Origin: JAJFUE01 sp039683515
Lineage (GTDB): Bacteria > Sumerlaeota > Sumerlaeia > MVZB01
Assembly: GCA_039683515.1 (NCBI GenBank)
Contig: JBDKRG010000057.1
Location: 1-34,982 of the forward strand
DNA length: 34,982 nt
Reading direction: 5' to 3'
In this document: in pieces, positions 1 through 8,887 of the stretch
Layout: every line of letters starts with the position of its first letter
Position numbering within the stretch: the first letter of the stretch is position 1
The notes under the pieces: model-generated
The model's database searches: none
What the model saw: the letters and a program-made list of their open reading frames with translations, nothing else
What the model was told of the DNA's origin: nothing
Translations under genes and position numbers: made by a program

Positions 1-203
1 GCGCTGAAGGCGCAAGATAAAAAAGCCTGGGGCGGAGCGAAGCGCAGCCCCAGGTCACGAACCGCACCCAACCGGAGCTCTGAAAGAGCGAGAGAAATCG
101 GTTTCTCCCGCGCCTTCAGCGCTCCAACGATATGGCGTCGTTTACCTGGGGCTGCGCTTCGCTCCGCCCCAGGCTGTATGCTTACGCGCTTTCAGCGCTT
201 GGG
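1..203. repeat. Composite palindromic intergenic element
   Basis: A 29-bp unit at 26-54, beginning CCTGGGGCGGAG and ending GCAGCCCCAGG, returns as its exact reverse complement at 145-173. An outer 13-bp arm GCGCTGAAGGCGC (1-13) pairs perfectly with 109-121. Inside are small hairpins such as GAGAAA-TCGG-TTTCTC, and TTGGGAT/ATCCCAA follows just after. The left edge is cut by the window. A short open frame at 132-413 runs through this repeat and is not considered a gene. The function is unknown; it looks like a cluster of REP-like elements. Confidence 0.75.
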
Positions 204-389
204 ATCGCTTGCATCCCAAAAACAGACGACATATGGCAGAGTAGTACTAAACCCGAAATAAACCCGAAAACCAAAATTCAAATTCGGTTCTCACGCCAAG
301 GCGCCTGGAAAATCGAACGAATTGAATTTGGGATTTTTCTCTGCGTGCTCTGCCCGCCTCCGCCCCTCTGCGGCAAAATTTCTATAAGC
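204..389. repeat. Intergenic stretch with inverted repeat and CTCTGC-word tract
   Basis: No gene is seen here. An imperfect inverted repeat pairs 271-290 (CCAAAATTCAAATTCGGTTC) with 315-331. Next to it, 340-379 is a degenerate tandem of CTCTGC/CTCCGC words ending CTCTGCGGCAAA. This belongs to the same word family as the long hairpins at 3365-3529 and 4906-5072, but only one arm is present. It lies directly downstream of the minus-strand gene ending at 390. Confidence 0.5.
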
Positions 390-1799
390 CTATTTTCCCT
401 GATTGATCAATGATTCGTATGCCATCTCCGGCACGCCTGCCAGGCCCGGGTGGTTCGCCGGGAGATAGACGCCGAAGACTTCGCTGCCGTCGACCAGTTT
501 CACTCCGTTTGCATTGCTGATAGCGGTTTTCGTCAGTGGGCTCCGAATCGAGAGCCGGACCACGCCGGGAGAGACGGTTTCCTGCGTAAACATGTAGGGA
601 CGCTGGGTGATCGGGTCGAACAGGTATGAATCCGGCCCGATATCGCCCGGCGAGGGCAGCTTTGCCCCGCGCCTCAGTTCGATCGCCGCGGCCTCGGCGC
701 GCGCGATGATCTGATCGTTCTGATTCCGCCTGGCACGTGCGCCGGCCACCGTCTCTTGCGTCAGATTGTTCCGCTTAAGCGCCGCCGCATAATCCTGCAT
801 CCCCTTCTCGGCGCCAAGCTGGCTTTCGAGTTTCGGCGCGGCCGAAAGGGACGGCAGAACGATCGCGCTTCCGATTCCAATTAAATTCGCCTGAACGGGT
901 TTATACCACGTGTCGGGGAAATCATTATCGATCTGGTTCTTCATGAAATGATAAACATTGTCGGCATGCATCAGTTTTTCAAAATTGGCGGTTTCGTCGC
1001 GGTCGCGGTCGAGTTCGAGCGCCACGCAGGCATCCCAGTCCAACCGGCCGCGCGGCGCAAGCAGCTCGACATCGAAATTTTCGAGATCCGGCGGCAGCGG
1101 CCCCAATGAATATCCATCGAGTTTTTTGAGCGGCCCCCGGATGAAATCGTTATTCGCGCCGGAAAGACTCTGGCCCGACACGGGACAGTTCACGACGCGC
1201 AGAAACTTAAGCGCCTCGACATATCGGGCGAATTGCCCTGCACGATCGTGATCCAGCATCTTCGAGCGAGTCTGGAAAATACGTTCCGTGATGGGATGCT
1301 CACGACCCTCCGGCTTGAAATCCAGAAAGATCGACCTTGCAAGAAATTCGACAACCACCCCGTCCGTGGTGAGCCGGTAACCGCGGCGGGCTTCGGGCGA
1401 GACGCGCACGCCCGAGTCATACAACGCGGCGAGCGCCCTGGCCCGGTCGACATCCTCCTGGCCGATCCGGGGATAATGGTCCCCCGATAGGAAGTCGTAT
1501 TTGATCTGCGATATTTCGATAAACAACCGGTCGCAGCGCGCCTGGAGCGATTCGGTCGTGGTCGCGGAGTGTGGCAATGCCGGCGGCGTGGAACTCAGCG
1601 TTGTGGATGTGTTCTCCGGAAACAGCGCCCGCACGCGCCGATAGTTTTGTTCGGTTGTGGCGATTTTCTCCGCGCTCGGCCGGGGCAGGTGATTGAGGTA
1701 AATCCTCACCCCGACGATGACGAGTACCATGATGGCAAATGCGAAGAATGCCGTGAGCCGAATCCAGCGCCACAAAGAACTGCCTTGGGATTGTGCCAT
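390..1799 (-). CDS. Membrane-anchored hypothetical protein, paralogue 1 of 3
   Basis: I do not recognise this family. The protein has one N-terminal membrane segment (about residues 15-33, rich in A/F/V/I) after a short basic stretch, so most of it is probably outside the cytoplasm. It shares with the next two genes, in the same order, the motifs YRRVRALFP, ALYDSGVRVSPEARR, EALKFLRVV, LLAPRGRLDWDAC, ELRRGA followed by IGPDSYLFDPITQRPY, and a final PANHPGL. I chose the ATG at 1799 because the AGAGG at the right distance (8 nt) serves it; the ATG 6 nt upstream sits too close. The FDPxTQRPY segment loosely recalls the 'DPFTGKPL' tails of many planctomycete hypothetical proteins, which is a weak analogy. 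It is the last of three co-oriented copies downstream of dnaE. Function unknown. Confidence 0.85.
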   Translation of the reverse strand: MAQSQGSSLWRWIRLTAFFAFAIMVLVIVGVRIYLNHLPRPSAEKIATTEQNYRRVRALFPENTSTTLSSTPPALPHSATTTESLQARCDRLFIEISQIKYDFLSGDHYPRIGQEDVDRARALAALYDSGVRVSPEARRGYRLTTDGVVVEFLARSIFLDFKPEGREHPITERIFQTRSKMLDHDRAGQFARYVEALKFLRVVNCPVSGQSLSGANNDFIRGPLKKLDGYSLGPLPPDLENFDVELLAPRGRLDWDACVALELDRDRDETANFEKLMHADNVYHFMKNQIDNDFPDTWYKPVQANLIGIGSAIVLPSLSAAPKLESQLGAEKGMQDYAAALKRNNLTQETVAGARARRNQNDQIIARAEAAAIELRRGAKLPSPGDIGPDSYLFDPITQRPYMFTQETVSPGVVRLSIRSPLTKTAISNANGVKLVDGSEVFGVYLPANHPGLAGVPEMAYESLINQGK

Positions 1800-1854
1800 T
1801 TCCATCGCCTCTTGAACATATGACGCCCCGGGGGGCGAAAAGTTTGTAGCGGGC

Positions 1855-1911
1855 TCTGCTTATCTCCGCCCCTCTGCGACAAAAGGCGCCAGGGTCGGCG
1901 AACCCGGCCTA
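1855..1911. repeat. Single CTCTGC tract plus REP-like palindrome overlapping a stop codon
   Basis: A short CTCTGC/CTCCGC/CTCTGCGACAAAA tract (1856-1884) is followed by GGGTCGGCGAACCCGGCCTA (1892-1911). On the minus strand the latter begins with TAG, the stop codon of the adjacent gene, followed by GCCGGGTTCGCCGACCC. The same element ends two other genes in this window, at 3563 and 13987. Confidence 0.6.
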
Positions 1912-3312
1912 CTTGTAAATCAGCGATAATTGAATCTCTTGCGGCGCTTTGGGGATCGCCTCCAGACCGGGGTGATTTGCCGGCAGCGTAAACGTCATCA
2001 CGTTCGCCTGTTTGAGATTCAAAGGCCTGTTGTTTGCATGGGATTGGGTATATGGCGCCACCGTCCGGCACATGACGACCTGAACCGTGTTGTTGGACCC
2101 GGGCAGCTGGTACATTTGATACGGCCGCTGCGTGAGCGGATCGAAGAAATACGAATCCGGCCCGATTTTGTCGGGCGCGGGGATCGCCGCGCCGCGGCGG
2201 AGCTCCAGCGCTCCCGCCAGTCGCCGCAACCGAATCTGTTCGCTGCCGCTTGCTGCCTCAATGAGATCGAATGTTTTGCCCGGGATCTTGTCGGGTTGTA
2301 TATTGTGATTGGCAAGGGCGGTCGCCAATGTCTCAACCTTTTTTTCGTTCTCGATCTCCTTCCTGATCTCGCTTGATATGATTGTCGGCGGCAACACGAT
2401 CGCGGCGGTAAATGCCAACGCATTCCTCACGGCCGCATTGTTTGCCCACGAATCCGCGCCAATTTGAATATCCTGCTTGAAGTTGCGGTATGCAGTGCCG
2501 AACTTAAGAAATTTCTTGTGTTCCCGAAGCCTCAAGCGCCGCTCGTCGAGTGCGAGCTTGATAACGCGATCGCATTCGTAACTGCCGCGCGGCGCAAGCA
2601 GATTTAAATCCAGCGCACTGATTTCTCGCGGCAGCGCCAGCGAAGTGCTCGACAGCGAATCTTTCACGAACGAACAAGCCGAGTAAAAATCACGCTCCAA
2701 CAAGAGCGCATCGGTCGCGCGGATGAATTTTAATCCCTCGAGGGTATTTGTAAAATTCTGCGCCGAATACTGGTAGGCAAACTGGTATTTGGTTTGCCGG
2801 GACGTATCGCTGTCATCCGCTTTCAATCCCGACGCAAGGATGGTCGAAATAAAGCTCAACACCCTGTGATCGTCGGGGCTGTATCTGCCTGATATTTCAG
2901 GCGAAACCCGCACGCCCTGATCGTAAAGGGCGACAATGGCCTTGACCTTGTCGAATACGGCAAACACCTTTTTCTCTTTGTAATGTGTGTTGCCACCCGT
3001 GCGCACCATAATTTGATTCGGCGCCAGGATCTCTCGAACCAGCCGGTCGCATTTCTGCTGCGGCGTTTCGTTCATCGCGACGGTTGTAAGCGAGCGAGTG
3101 GTGGCCGCGTCATGCCTTGGCGTCGGATCGGGCAGCATTGCCCGCACCCGCCGATACTCCTGCTCGCCCGCGTCGATATCCGTATTGCTCGGCATCGGTC
3201 GCGTCTGGAGATAAACGATGCACGACAGGTTCAAGAAAAAGAAAACAATCACCGCCACCAGCATCAACCGGCGGAGTCTTTGCCAAAAAGAGCGATGTGG
3301 AGTATCCGACAT
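1909..3312 (-). CDS. Membrane-anchored hypothetical protein, paralogue 2 of 3
   Basis: The protein has 467 residues. The longer open frame reaching 3540 reads through intergenic repeat DNA; the ATG at 3312 is preceded by an AAAGGGGG ribosome binding site and gives a sensible N-terminus (MSDTPHRSFWQRLRRL, then a membrane segment at about 17-35). Family motifs seen are YRRVRAMLP, ALYDQGVRVSPE, LEGLKFIRA, LLAPRGSYECDR, ELRRGAAIPAPDKIGPDSY followed by FFDPLTQRPYQ, and PANHPGLEAIPK. It is the most divergent of the three in the middle. It lies between the other two copies and shares their orientation, with palindromic repeats on both sides. Its stop codon TAG is the edge of a REP-like palindrome. 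No enzymatic motif is recognised; function unknown. Confidence 0.85.
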   Translation of the reverse strand: MSDTPHRSFWQRLRRLMLVAVIVFFFLNLSCIVYLQTRPMPSNTDIDAGEQEYRRVRAMLPDPTPRHDAATTRSLTTVAMNETPQQKCDRLVREILAPNQIMVRTGGNTHYKEKKVFAVFDKVKAIVALYDQGVRVSPEISGRYSPDDHRVLSFISTILASGLKADDSDTSRQTKYQFAYQYSAQNFTNTLEGLKFIRATDALLLERDFYSACSFVKDSLSSTSLALPREISALDLNLLAPRGSYECDRVIKLALDERRLRLREHKKFLKFGTAYRNFKQDIQIGADSWANNAAVRNALAFTAAIVLPPTIISSEIRKEIENEKKVETLATALANHNIQPDKIPGKTFDLIEAASGSEQIRLRRLAGALELRRGAAIPAPDKIGPDSYFFDPLTQRPYQMYQLPGSNNTVQVVMCRTVAPYTQSHANNRPLNLKQANVMTFTLPANHPGLEAIPKAPQEIQLSLIYK

Positions 3313-3364
3313 AAACGCCCCCTTTCTAAAATAGACGCAGAAAGGGGAGGAAAGTTTTGAAATC

Positions 3365-3529
3365 TTTTTACGCCAAGACGCCAAGAACGCCGAGTCCGGA
3401 TTTAATATCGCAGAGAGGCAGAGACAAGCTGAGATGCAGAGAACCCCCAAGTTCAATTTCTTGGCGGTCGTGGCGTCTTGGCGTAAAAAATATCTTCTCC
3501 GCGCCCTCTGCCCGTCTCTGCTTCTCTGC
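3365..3529. repeat. Interleaved long inverted repeats (ACGCCAAG and CTCTGCG word families)
   Basis: Arm A (3365-3391, TTTTTACGCCAAGACGCCAA...) is complementary to A' (3461-3487) with a few mismatches. Arm B (3408-3440, TCGCAGAGAGGCAGAGAC...) is complementary to B' (3504-3529). The order is A-B-A'-B', so the two stems interleave and could form together only as a pseudoknot. Each arm is itself a degenerate tandem of a 7-10 bp word. The element fills the gap between paralogues 2 and 3. Confidence 0.75.
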
Positions 3530-3543
3530 GACGAAAGCAATGT

Positions 3544-3565
3544 CGGGTTCGGCGCCCCCGGCCTA
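3544..3565. repeat. REP-like palindrome overlapping the TAG stop of paralogue 3
   Basis: CGGGTTCGGCGCCCCCGG runs straight into CCTA, whose complement is the TAG stop of the gene ending at 3563. It is a variant of the palindrome at 13966-13989. On the minus strand the order is AAG-TAG-GCCGGGGGC. Confidence 0.6.
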
Positions 3566-4852
3566 CTTCAGCTTCGGCACGTTCTCCAGGCCGGGGTGGT
3601 CGGCGCTGAGGTAGAATTCCATGACGGTCGTTTCGGTGTGTTGAGTGGCGATGACGGGGCGGCGGACGTGGAGGTGCGCGTAATTGGGGTTTTCCCGCGA
3701 GACATAGAGTTTATAGGGGCGCTGGGTGATCGGGTCGAAGAAATACGAGCCGGGCCCGATCGTGTCGGGCGAGGGGAAGGGGGCGCCGCGGCGGAGCTCG
3801 ATGCCGCCCGCGCGCAACCGGGACTCGATTTGTTCATTGTTCTGCCGGAATGCCGAAGCGATATCCGCCGGGACTTCAGCCGGGGCTTCATGCCGGCTCC
3901 AGGCGGCCGCGTAATCCTCGAGCGATTGCTCGAACTGAATATGCTTTTCGAGGTTGGGGGCGAAATGCATGGGCGGCCCGGCGACTGCCCCATACAGGCC
4001 CAGCGCGTTCGTGATGACGGGCTTGTACCAGGAATCCACGTAGTTCGAGGAAACCCCATATTTGACATATTTGAAGGCGGTGCGGGAATCGAGCAAGTCC
4101 TGGGCGCCGAGGCGCAATTCATGACAAAAATCGAGCTCGAATGCCACGCAGCGGTCCCAATCCATCGGCCCGCCCGGGGCCAGAAGATTCAGGTCGAGGT
4201 TCATCAAACCGGCCGGCAATGGCGCAAGAGTGTCTCTCGGCCGATTCAGCAGCGGATCGTCGATCAATTGGAAACTTGGCAGGCTCGAGGCCTGGTAACC
4301 GACGACCCTCAAAAATTTGAGCGCCTCGACGAATTGTTCATAGGTCGTGTCGCAACCGGTTCGGCCCGAATCCGTTGCAATGTAGTAGGCCAAACTGGAA
4401 AAGATGCGGCTCTGCCCGGGCTTGAACCGGATTCCCGGCGAGACGCGGATCCCCTTGTCGTACAAAGCGGCCAGCGCCTTGGCTTCGCCGAGGTGCGCGA
4501 GAATTTTTTCCCGGTCCGCGCCGTTCGCAAGCACCGATTCAAAACCGCCCAGGCCATAGCGGTCTTCGACGATGTTTCGGAACAATCGGTCGCCGCGGGC
4601 GCGGAGGGCGGCCCTATCCGTTGTCGCGACGAGCGTCGGCGAAGTCGGCTCGTTTCGGGCTTGGGGATTGGGGAACAACGCCCGAACATCCCGGTATCGC
4701 CGGTCGGCGGCATTGAGTTGATCAACGCTCGGCATCGGCCGGGTCCTGACATAAATGAGGCCGCCCAGGATCGCGATTGTGAAAACGACCAGGCCGACCA
4801 AGGCGATTCGGCGAAGCAGACGCCGGAAAGAGCTGCGCGATTCGGCGGCCAA
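3563..4852 (-). CDS. Membrane-anchored hypothetical protein, paralogue 3 of 3
   Basis: The protein has 429 residues and an N-terminal membrane segment (about 14-35: IALVGLVVFTIAILGGLIYV). Family motifs are YRDVRALFP, ALYDKGIRVSPG, VEALKFLRVV, LLAPGGPMDWDRC, ELRRGAPFPSPDTIGPGSY followed by FFDPITQRPYKLY, and SADHPGLENVPK. No ATG is available in this frame at the expected place; a TTG at 4852 has AGAGG 9 nt upstream, like the site of paralogue 1, so I take TTG as the start. It is the first of the three copies after dnaE, separated from it by a 167-nt hairpin. Tandem duplication followed by divergence is the simplest history. Function unknown. Confidence 0.85.
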   Translation of the reverse strand: MAAESRSSFRRLLRRIALVGLVVFTIAILGGLIYVRTRPMPSVDQLNAADRRYRDVRALFPNPQARNEPTSPTLVATTDRAALRARGDRLFRNIVEDRYGLGGFESVLANGADREKILAHLGEAKALAALYDKGIRVSPGIRFKPGQSRIFSSLAYYIATDSGRTGCDTTYEQFVEALKFLRVVGYQASSLPSFQLIDDPLLNRPRDTLAPLPAGLMNLDLNLLAPGGPMDWDRCVAFELDFCHELRLGAQDLLDSRTAFKYVKYGVSSNYVDSWYKPVITNALGLYGAVAGPPMHFAPNLEKHIQFEQSLEDYAAAWSRHEAPAEVPADIASAFRQNNEQIESRLRAGGIELRRGAPFPSPDTIGPGSYFFDPITQRPYKLYVSRENPNYAHLHVRRPVIATQHTETTVMEFYLSADHPGLENVPKLK

Positions 4853-4905
4853 TTTCGGGGACCTCTGAACATTAAGACGCGCGTGCCGGGAAAAGTTTTG
4901 AAAAT

Positions 4906-5072
4906 TTTTGTCGCAGAGCGGCAGAGAAGGGCGGAGTTGCAGAGGAAATTCATCATTTCAGAGCCGTGAGAATCCATATCATCCGTTTAATCCGCGTGCG
5001 GAATTTCAATCCACACGCGGATGAAACGGCTTTCTCTGCGTCTCTGCCCTTCTCTGCCCCTCTGCGACAAAA
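4906..5072. repeat. Large nested hairpin (CTCTGCG family) downstream of dnaE
   Basis: The outer arms, 4906-4948 (TTTTGTCGCAGAGCGGCAGA...) and 5031-5072, are complementary over about 42 nt with few mismatches. Nested inside, 4983-4998 (CCGTTTAATCCGCGTG) pairs 15/16 with 5014-5029. The transcript of either strand could fold into one long hairpin. It begins 4 nt after the dnaE stop, so it may act as an RNA 3' end or processing signal. That role is inference. Confidence 0.8.
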
Positions 5073-5076
5073 GACA

Positions 5077-8000
5077 TCAATATTCATCCCGGTTTTGCTG
5101 CTTGAGGACGTAGCGCATCGACTGGACGATTTCGGCCTGCTGGAGCTCGTGGATGAGGGCGGAGTCGATGTGGACGCCGTAGCCGTTGCCGGCCTCGACG
5201 CGCAGCTCGCCGGCGCCGTCTTTTAAAATAATCCACAGCTTGCGGCGGCCGCGGTGGCGGTTCGCGATCTCGAGGATCCGGGTGAGCGTCGCCTCGCCGA
5301 TCTGCCGCCACGGGATCTCGACCTCGATGGCGCGGACGCGCTCCTCGCGCACCCGGTCGATCGACTGCGCCTCGAAGACGACCATCTTGTTCTTGTCTTT
5401 CCACGAGTCGACCTTGCCGCGCGCGTGGATCACCTCGCCGTCGCGCAGCAGCTCGCGGTATTTCATGAACTGGTCGGCCCAGAACGTCAGCTCGAGCCCG
5501 CCCGTGCGGTCCTCGCACGAGATGAACGCGAACATCCGGCCGTTCTTGTCGGTGCGCGAATTGATCCCCTTGACGAGGCCGACCCACTCGATCTCGCGCC
5601 CCTTTTCCATCTCCATGATCTCGGCGGCGGAGGCGTCCGAGAACGCCTCGAAGTCGGCGGTGAAGCGGTCGAGCGGGTGGCCGGAAAGGTAGTAGCCGAC
5701 CAGCTCCTTCTCGGTTTCGAGCCGTTCCTTATCGCTCCAGTCGGGGAGGCGCGGGATCGGGGTCTCGGCGTTGAGGTCGGCGGCCGCCTCCTCGTCCATC
5801 ATGTCGAAGAGCGAGGTCTGCTGGTCGTTCTCGTCCTTGCGGGCGCTGCCGGCCAGCTCGAGCAGGTCAGGCAGGACTGAGAGCAGGCTCGGGCGGTTGT
5901 GGCCGGTGAAGTCGAACGCGCCGCACTTGATGAGGCATTCCATGACGCGCGAGTTGATGAGCCGCTTGTCGCAGCGCGAGATGAAATCCTGGAGCGACTT
6001 GAACGGGCCGTTCGCCTCGCGCTCGGCGAGGATCGCCTCGACGGCCGTGGCGCCGACGCCCTTGATCGCGGAGAGCCCGAAGCGGATGTTGGGCCCGTCG
6101 GGGGTGAAGTTGACGCGCGAGCTGTTGGCGTCGGGGGGCAGGATCTTGATCCCCTCGGCGCGCACCTCGTCGAAATAGTCGGCCATCTTGGCGTCGTCGC
6201 CGCCGATTTCGTTCGTCATCAGGGCGGCGTAGAAGTCGATCGGGTAGTGCGCCTTGAGCCACGCCGTCTGCATCGTGATGACGGAGTAGGCCGCGGCGTG
6301 GCTCTTGTTGAAGCCGTAGGCCGCGAACTTCTCCATCGTGTCGAAGACCTTGGTCGCGGTGTCGTTGTCGATGTCGCGCGCCTTGCAGCCCTCGGTGAAC
6401 TTGGCGCGCTCCTTGGCCATCGCGTCGGCTTTTTTCTTGCTCATGGCGCGGCGCAGCAGGTCGGCGCCGCCCAGCGTGTAGCCGGCCAGGGCCTGCGCGA
6501 CCTGCATGACCTGCTCCTGGTAGACGAACAGGCCGTAGGTCTCGCGCAGGATCGGCTCGAGGTCGGGGTGGTCGTAGACGATCGGGGTCGTGCCGTTCTT
6601 GCGCGCGATGAAGTCGGGGATCGAGTCCATCGGCCCCGGGCGGTAGAGCGAGATGAGCGCCACGATGTCGCTGAACCGGGTCGGCTTGAAATCGACGAGG
6701 AGCTTGCGCATGCCGGCCGATTCCAGCTGGAACAGGCCGTTGCCCTTGCCGGCCTGCAGGATGGCAAACGCCGCGTCGTCCTCGATCGGGATCCTGTCGG
6801 CGGTCAGGCCGATCCCCTCGCGCTGGTTGATCGAGTCGAGGCAGTGCTGGATGAGCGTCAGGTTCTTGAGGCCGAGGAAGTCCATCTTGAGGAGGCCCAT
6901 CTCCTCGACCTCGGTCATGACGAACTGCGTGGCCGGCATGGCGTCGGCCTCGGCCGGCCGGTAGAGCGGGATGTGGTCGATGAGCGGCTTGTCGCAGATG
7001 ACGACGCCGGCGGCGTGCGTGCCGGGCTGGCGGATCGCGCCCTCGAGCCCCCGGGCCTTGTCGATCAGGTCGTGGACTTCGGCGTCGGCCTCGTAGAGCT
7101 GCTTGAGGTCGGCCGAGGCGAACTCGGGATGCTTGGGGTCGTCACCGAGCGCGCCGGCCAGCGTCACTTTCGGGCCGCCGGGGACGAGCTTGGCGACCTG
7201 GTCGACCTTGGGCAGCGGCAGGCCCATGGCGCGGCCGACGTCGCGGATCGAGTTGCGCGCCTTCATCGTCCCGAACGTGATGATCTGCGAGACGCATGCC
7301 TTGCCGTACTTGTTGCGGACGTACTCGATGACCTCGCCGCGGCGCTCGAAGCAGAAGTCGACGTCGAAGTCGGGCATCGAGACGCGCTCGGGGTTGAGAA
7401 ACCGCTCGAAGAACAGGTTGTTGACGATCGGGTCGAGGTCGGTGATGCCGATCGCGTAGGCGACGATCGAGCCGGCGCCCGAGCCGCGCCCGGGGCCGAC
7501 CGGGATGCCGTGCTGCTTGGCCCAGTCGATGAAGTCCCACACGACGAGGAAGTAATCGACGTAGCCCATGCGCTCGATGACGCCCAGCTCCATCTCGGCG
7601 CGGTCGAGGTGCTCCTGCGTGAGGCCGTCGCCGTAGCGCCTGGGGAGGCGCTCCTTGACGAGGCCGCGCAGGTATTCGGCGGCCGGGACGCCGCCGGGCG
7701 TGATGTATTTGGGCAGAAGTTTCTGGTGGAGCGGGATCTCGACCTGGCAGCGCTCGGCGATGGCGACGGTGTTGGCGAGCGCCCCCTCGATGTTGCCGAA
7801 CAGCGCCTCCATTTGCTCGGGGCTCTTGATGTAGAACTCGTTCTGCTCGAAGCGGAGGCGGTCGCGGTCGCCCAGCTGCTTGCCGGTCTGGACGGCGAGC
7901 ATGACATCGTGGGCGTCGTAGTCGCGGGCCGTGAGGTAGTGGCAGTCGTTGGTCGCGATCATGCGGATGTCGTGGGCGCGGGCCAGCTCGATGAGGGCGT

Positions 8001-8571
8001 TGTTCAGGATGCGCTGCTCGGGGATGCCGTGCTCCATGAGCTCGATGAAGAAGTTGTCGCGGCCGAAGATCTGGAGGTGGCGGTCGAGGAGCGCCAGGGC
8101 GTCCTTGGGGCGATTTTCGAGGATCGCCTGGCAGATCGGCCCCTGGATGCACGCCGTCGTCGCGATCAGCCCCTTGGAGTATTTTTCGAGCAGTTCCCAG
8201 TCGATGCGCGGCTTGTAGTAGAACCCCTCGAGGTAGCCGAGGCTGACGAGCTTGGAGAGGTTGTGCCAGCCCTCGAGCGTCTCGGCCAGCAGCAGGAAGT
8301 GGTAGCGCGTGCGCGCCTGGGCCGACTGCCGGTCGGTGCGCGAGGTCGGGCTCAGGTAGGTCTCGCAGCCGAACACCGGGTGGATGCCGCCGGCCTGGCA
8401 GGCTTTCTGGAACGCCAGCGCGCCGAACAGGTTGCCGTGGTCGGTCAGGGCGATGGAGCCCATGCCGAGCTCCTTGACGCGATCGACCATCTTGGGCAGG
8501 GCGTTGGCCCCGTCCAGCGTGCTGTAAGTGCTGTGGACGTGGAGGTGGACAAACTTGCCGGGGCTGGTCAT
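5077..8571 (-). CDS. dnaE: DNA polymerase III alpha subunit
   Basis: This is the replicative polymerase catalytic subunit, adding deoxynucleotides in the Pol III holoenzyme. The 1164 residues match the usual DnaE length (about 1160). The N-terminal PHP domain is evident from HLHVHSTYSTLDG (about 9-21), and the palm catalytic aspartates lie in PDFDVDFCFERR. Conserved GPGRGSGAGS, YRPGPMDSIPDF and FNKSHAAAYS segments follow. Near the C-terminus an OB-fold segment (EWVGLVKGINSR, then FISCEDRTGGLEL) is present. The ATG at 8571 gives the standard N-terminus MTSPGKFVHLH. It is apparently monocistronic; the three paralogues follow in the same direction after a long hairpin. The opposite strand carries a large open frame (5899-8586) that is only a high-GC shadow. 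Confidence 0.97.
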   Translation of the reverse strand: MTSPGKFVHLHVHSTYSTLDGANALPKMVDRVKELGMGSIALTDHGNLFGALAFQKACQAGGIHPVFGCETYLSPTSRTDRQSAQARTRYHFLLLAETLEGWHNLSKLVSLGYLEGFYYKPRIDWELLEKYSKGLIATTACIQGPICQAILENRPKDALALLDRHLQIFGRDNFFIELMEHGIPEQRILNNALIELARAHDIRMIATNDCHYLTARDYDAHDVMLAVQTGKQLGDRDRLRFEQNEFYIKSPEQMEALFGNIEGALANTVAIAERCQVEIPLHQKLLPKYITPGGVPAAEYLRGLVKERLPRRYGDGLTQEHLDRAEMELGVIERMGYVDYFLVVWDFIDWAKQHGIPVGPGRGSGAGSIVAYAIGITDLDPIVNNLFFERFLNPERVSMPDFDVDFCFERRGEVIEYVRNKYGKACVSQIITFGTMKARNSIRDVGRAMGLPLPKVDQVAKLVPGGPKVTLAGALGDDPKHPEFASADLKQLYEADAEVHDLIDKARGLEGAIRQPGTHAAGVVICDKPLIDHIPLYRPAEADAMPATQFVMTEVEEMGLLKMDFLGLKNLTLIQHCLDSINQREGIGLTADRIPIEDDAAFAILQAGKGNGLFQLESAGMRKLLVDFKPTRFSDIVALISLYRPGPMDSIPDFIARKNGTTPIVYDHPDLEPILRETYGLFVYQEQVMQVAQALAGYTLGGADLLRRAMSKKKADAMAKERAKFTEGCKARDIDNDTATKVFDTMEKFAAYGFNKSHAAAYSVITMQTAWLKAHYPIDFYAALMTNEIGGDDAKMADYFDEVRAEGIKILPPDANSSRVNFTPDGPNIRFGLSAIKGVGATAVEAILAEREANGPFKSLQDFISRCDKRLINSRVMECLIKCGAFDFTGHNRPSLLSVLPDLLELAGSARKDENDQQTSLFDMMDEEAAADLNAETPIPRLPDWSDKERLETEKELVGYYLSGHPLDRFTADFEAFSDASAAEIMEMEKGREIEWVGLVKGINSRTDKNGRMFAFISCEDRTGGLELTFWADQFMKYRELLRDGEVIHARGKVDSWKDKNKMVVFEAQSIDRVREERVRAIEVEIPWRQIGEATLTRILEIANRHRGRRKLWIILKDGAGELRVEAGNGYGVHIDSALIHELQQAEIVQSMRYVLKQQNRDEY

Positions 8572-8813
8572 CGAAGCGCGCCTTAGGGAAGGTAAAACCC
8601 ATGTCCATTAACGGCCCTGGAGCGGATCGTGTCAAGCCTCGTTCGTCCGCGCGCCCGTGGCGGGAAACATGCGTTCAGGGGGGGCGTGGGCCCCGTGGGC
8701 CGCATCGGTTCGGCTGTGGGATATTTTGACCGACCCGCGCCGATTGAGCGTCCTCGTGCGGGGCTGAAAAGTCGCCTATTTGCCAATGATTCCGCCGATC
8801 GGGGCGAACCCGC

Positions 8814-8842
8814 TTGACAGTGGGCTGGGTGGATGTTAGTGA
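8814..8842 (+). promoter_or_regulatory. Candidate promoter of the GH109-like gene
   Basis: TTGACA at 8814-8819, a 17-nt spacer and TAGTGA at 8837-8842, the latter preceded by TGT. The -35 is perfect and the -10 is weak. The rest of the gap between dnaE and this site (8572-8813) holds nothing I can recognise; the dnaE promoter must lie there but is not obvious. Confidence 0.5.
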
Positions 8843-8887
8843 AATTCTCTTACAGTTTCGGATCGATCAAGTCAGGAGGCAACTGAT

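Noticed and set aside
132..413. 93-codon plus-strand frame
   Set aside because: It lies wholly in palindromic and CTCTGC-word repeats and has no start signal.
3313..3540. N-terminal extension of paralogue 2
   Set aside because: It translates the interleaved intergenic repeats; the ATG at 3312 has a good ribosome binding site and the family N-terminus.
5899..8586. 895-codon open frame antisense to dnaE
   Set aside because: It mirrors the third-position GC of dnaE, has strongly biased composition (Val, Asp, Arg, Gly, Ala) and no domain; dnaE is certain on the other strand.
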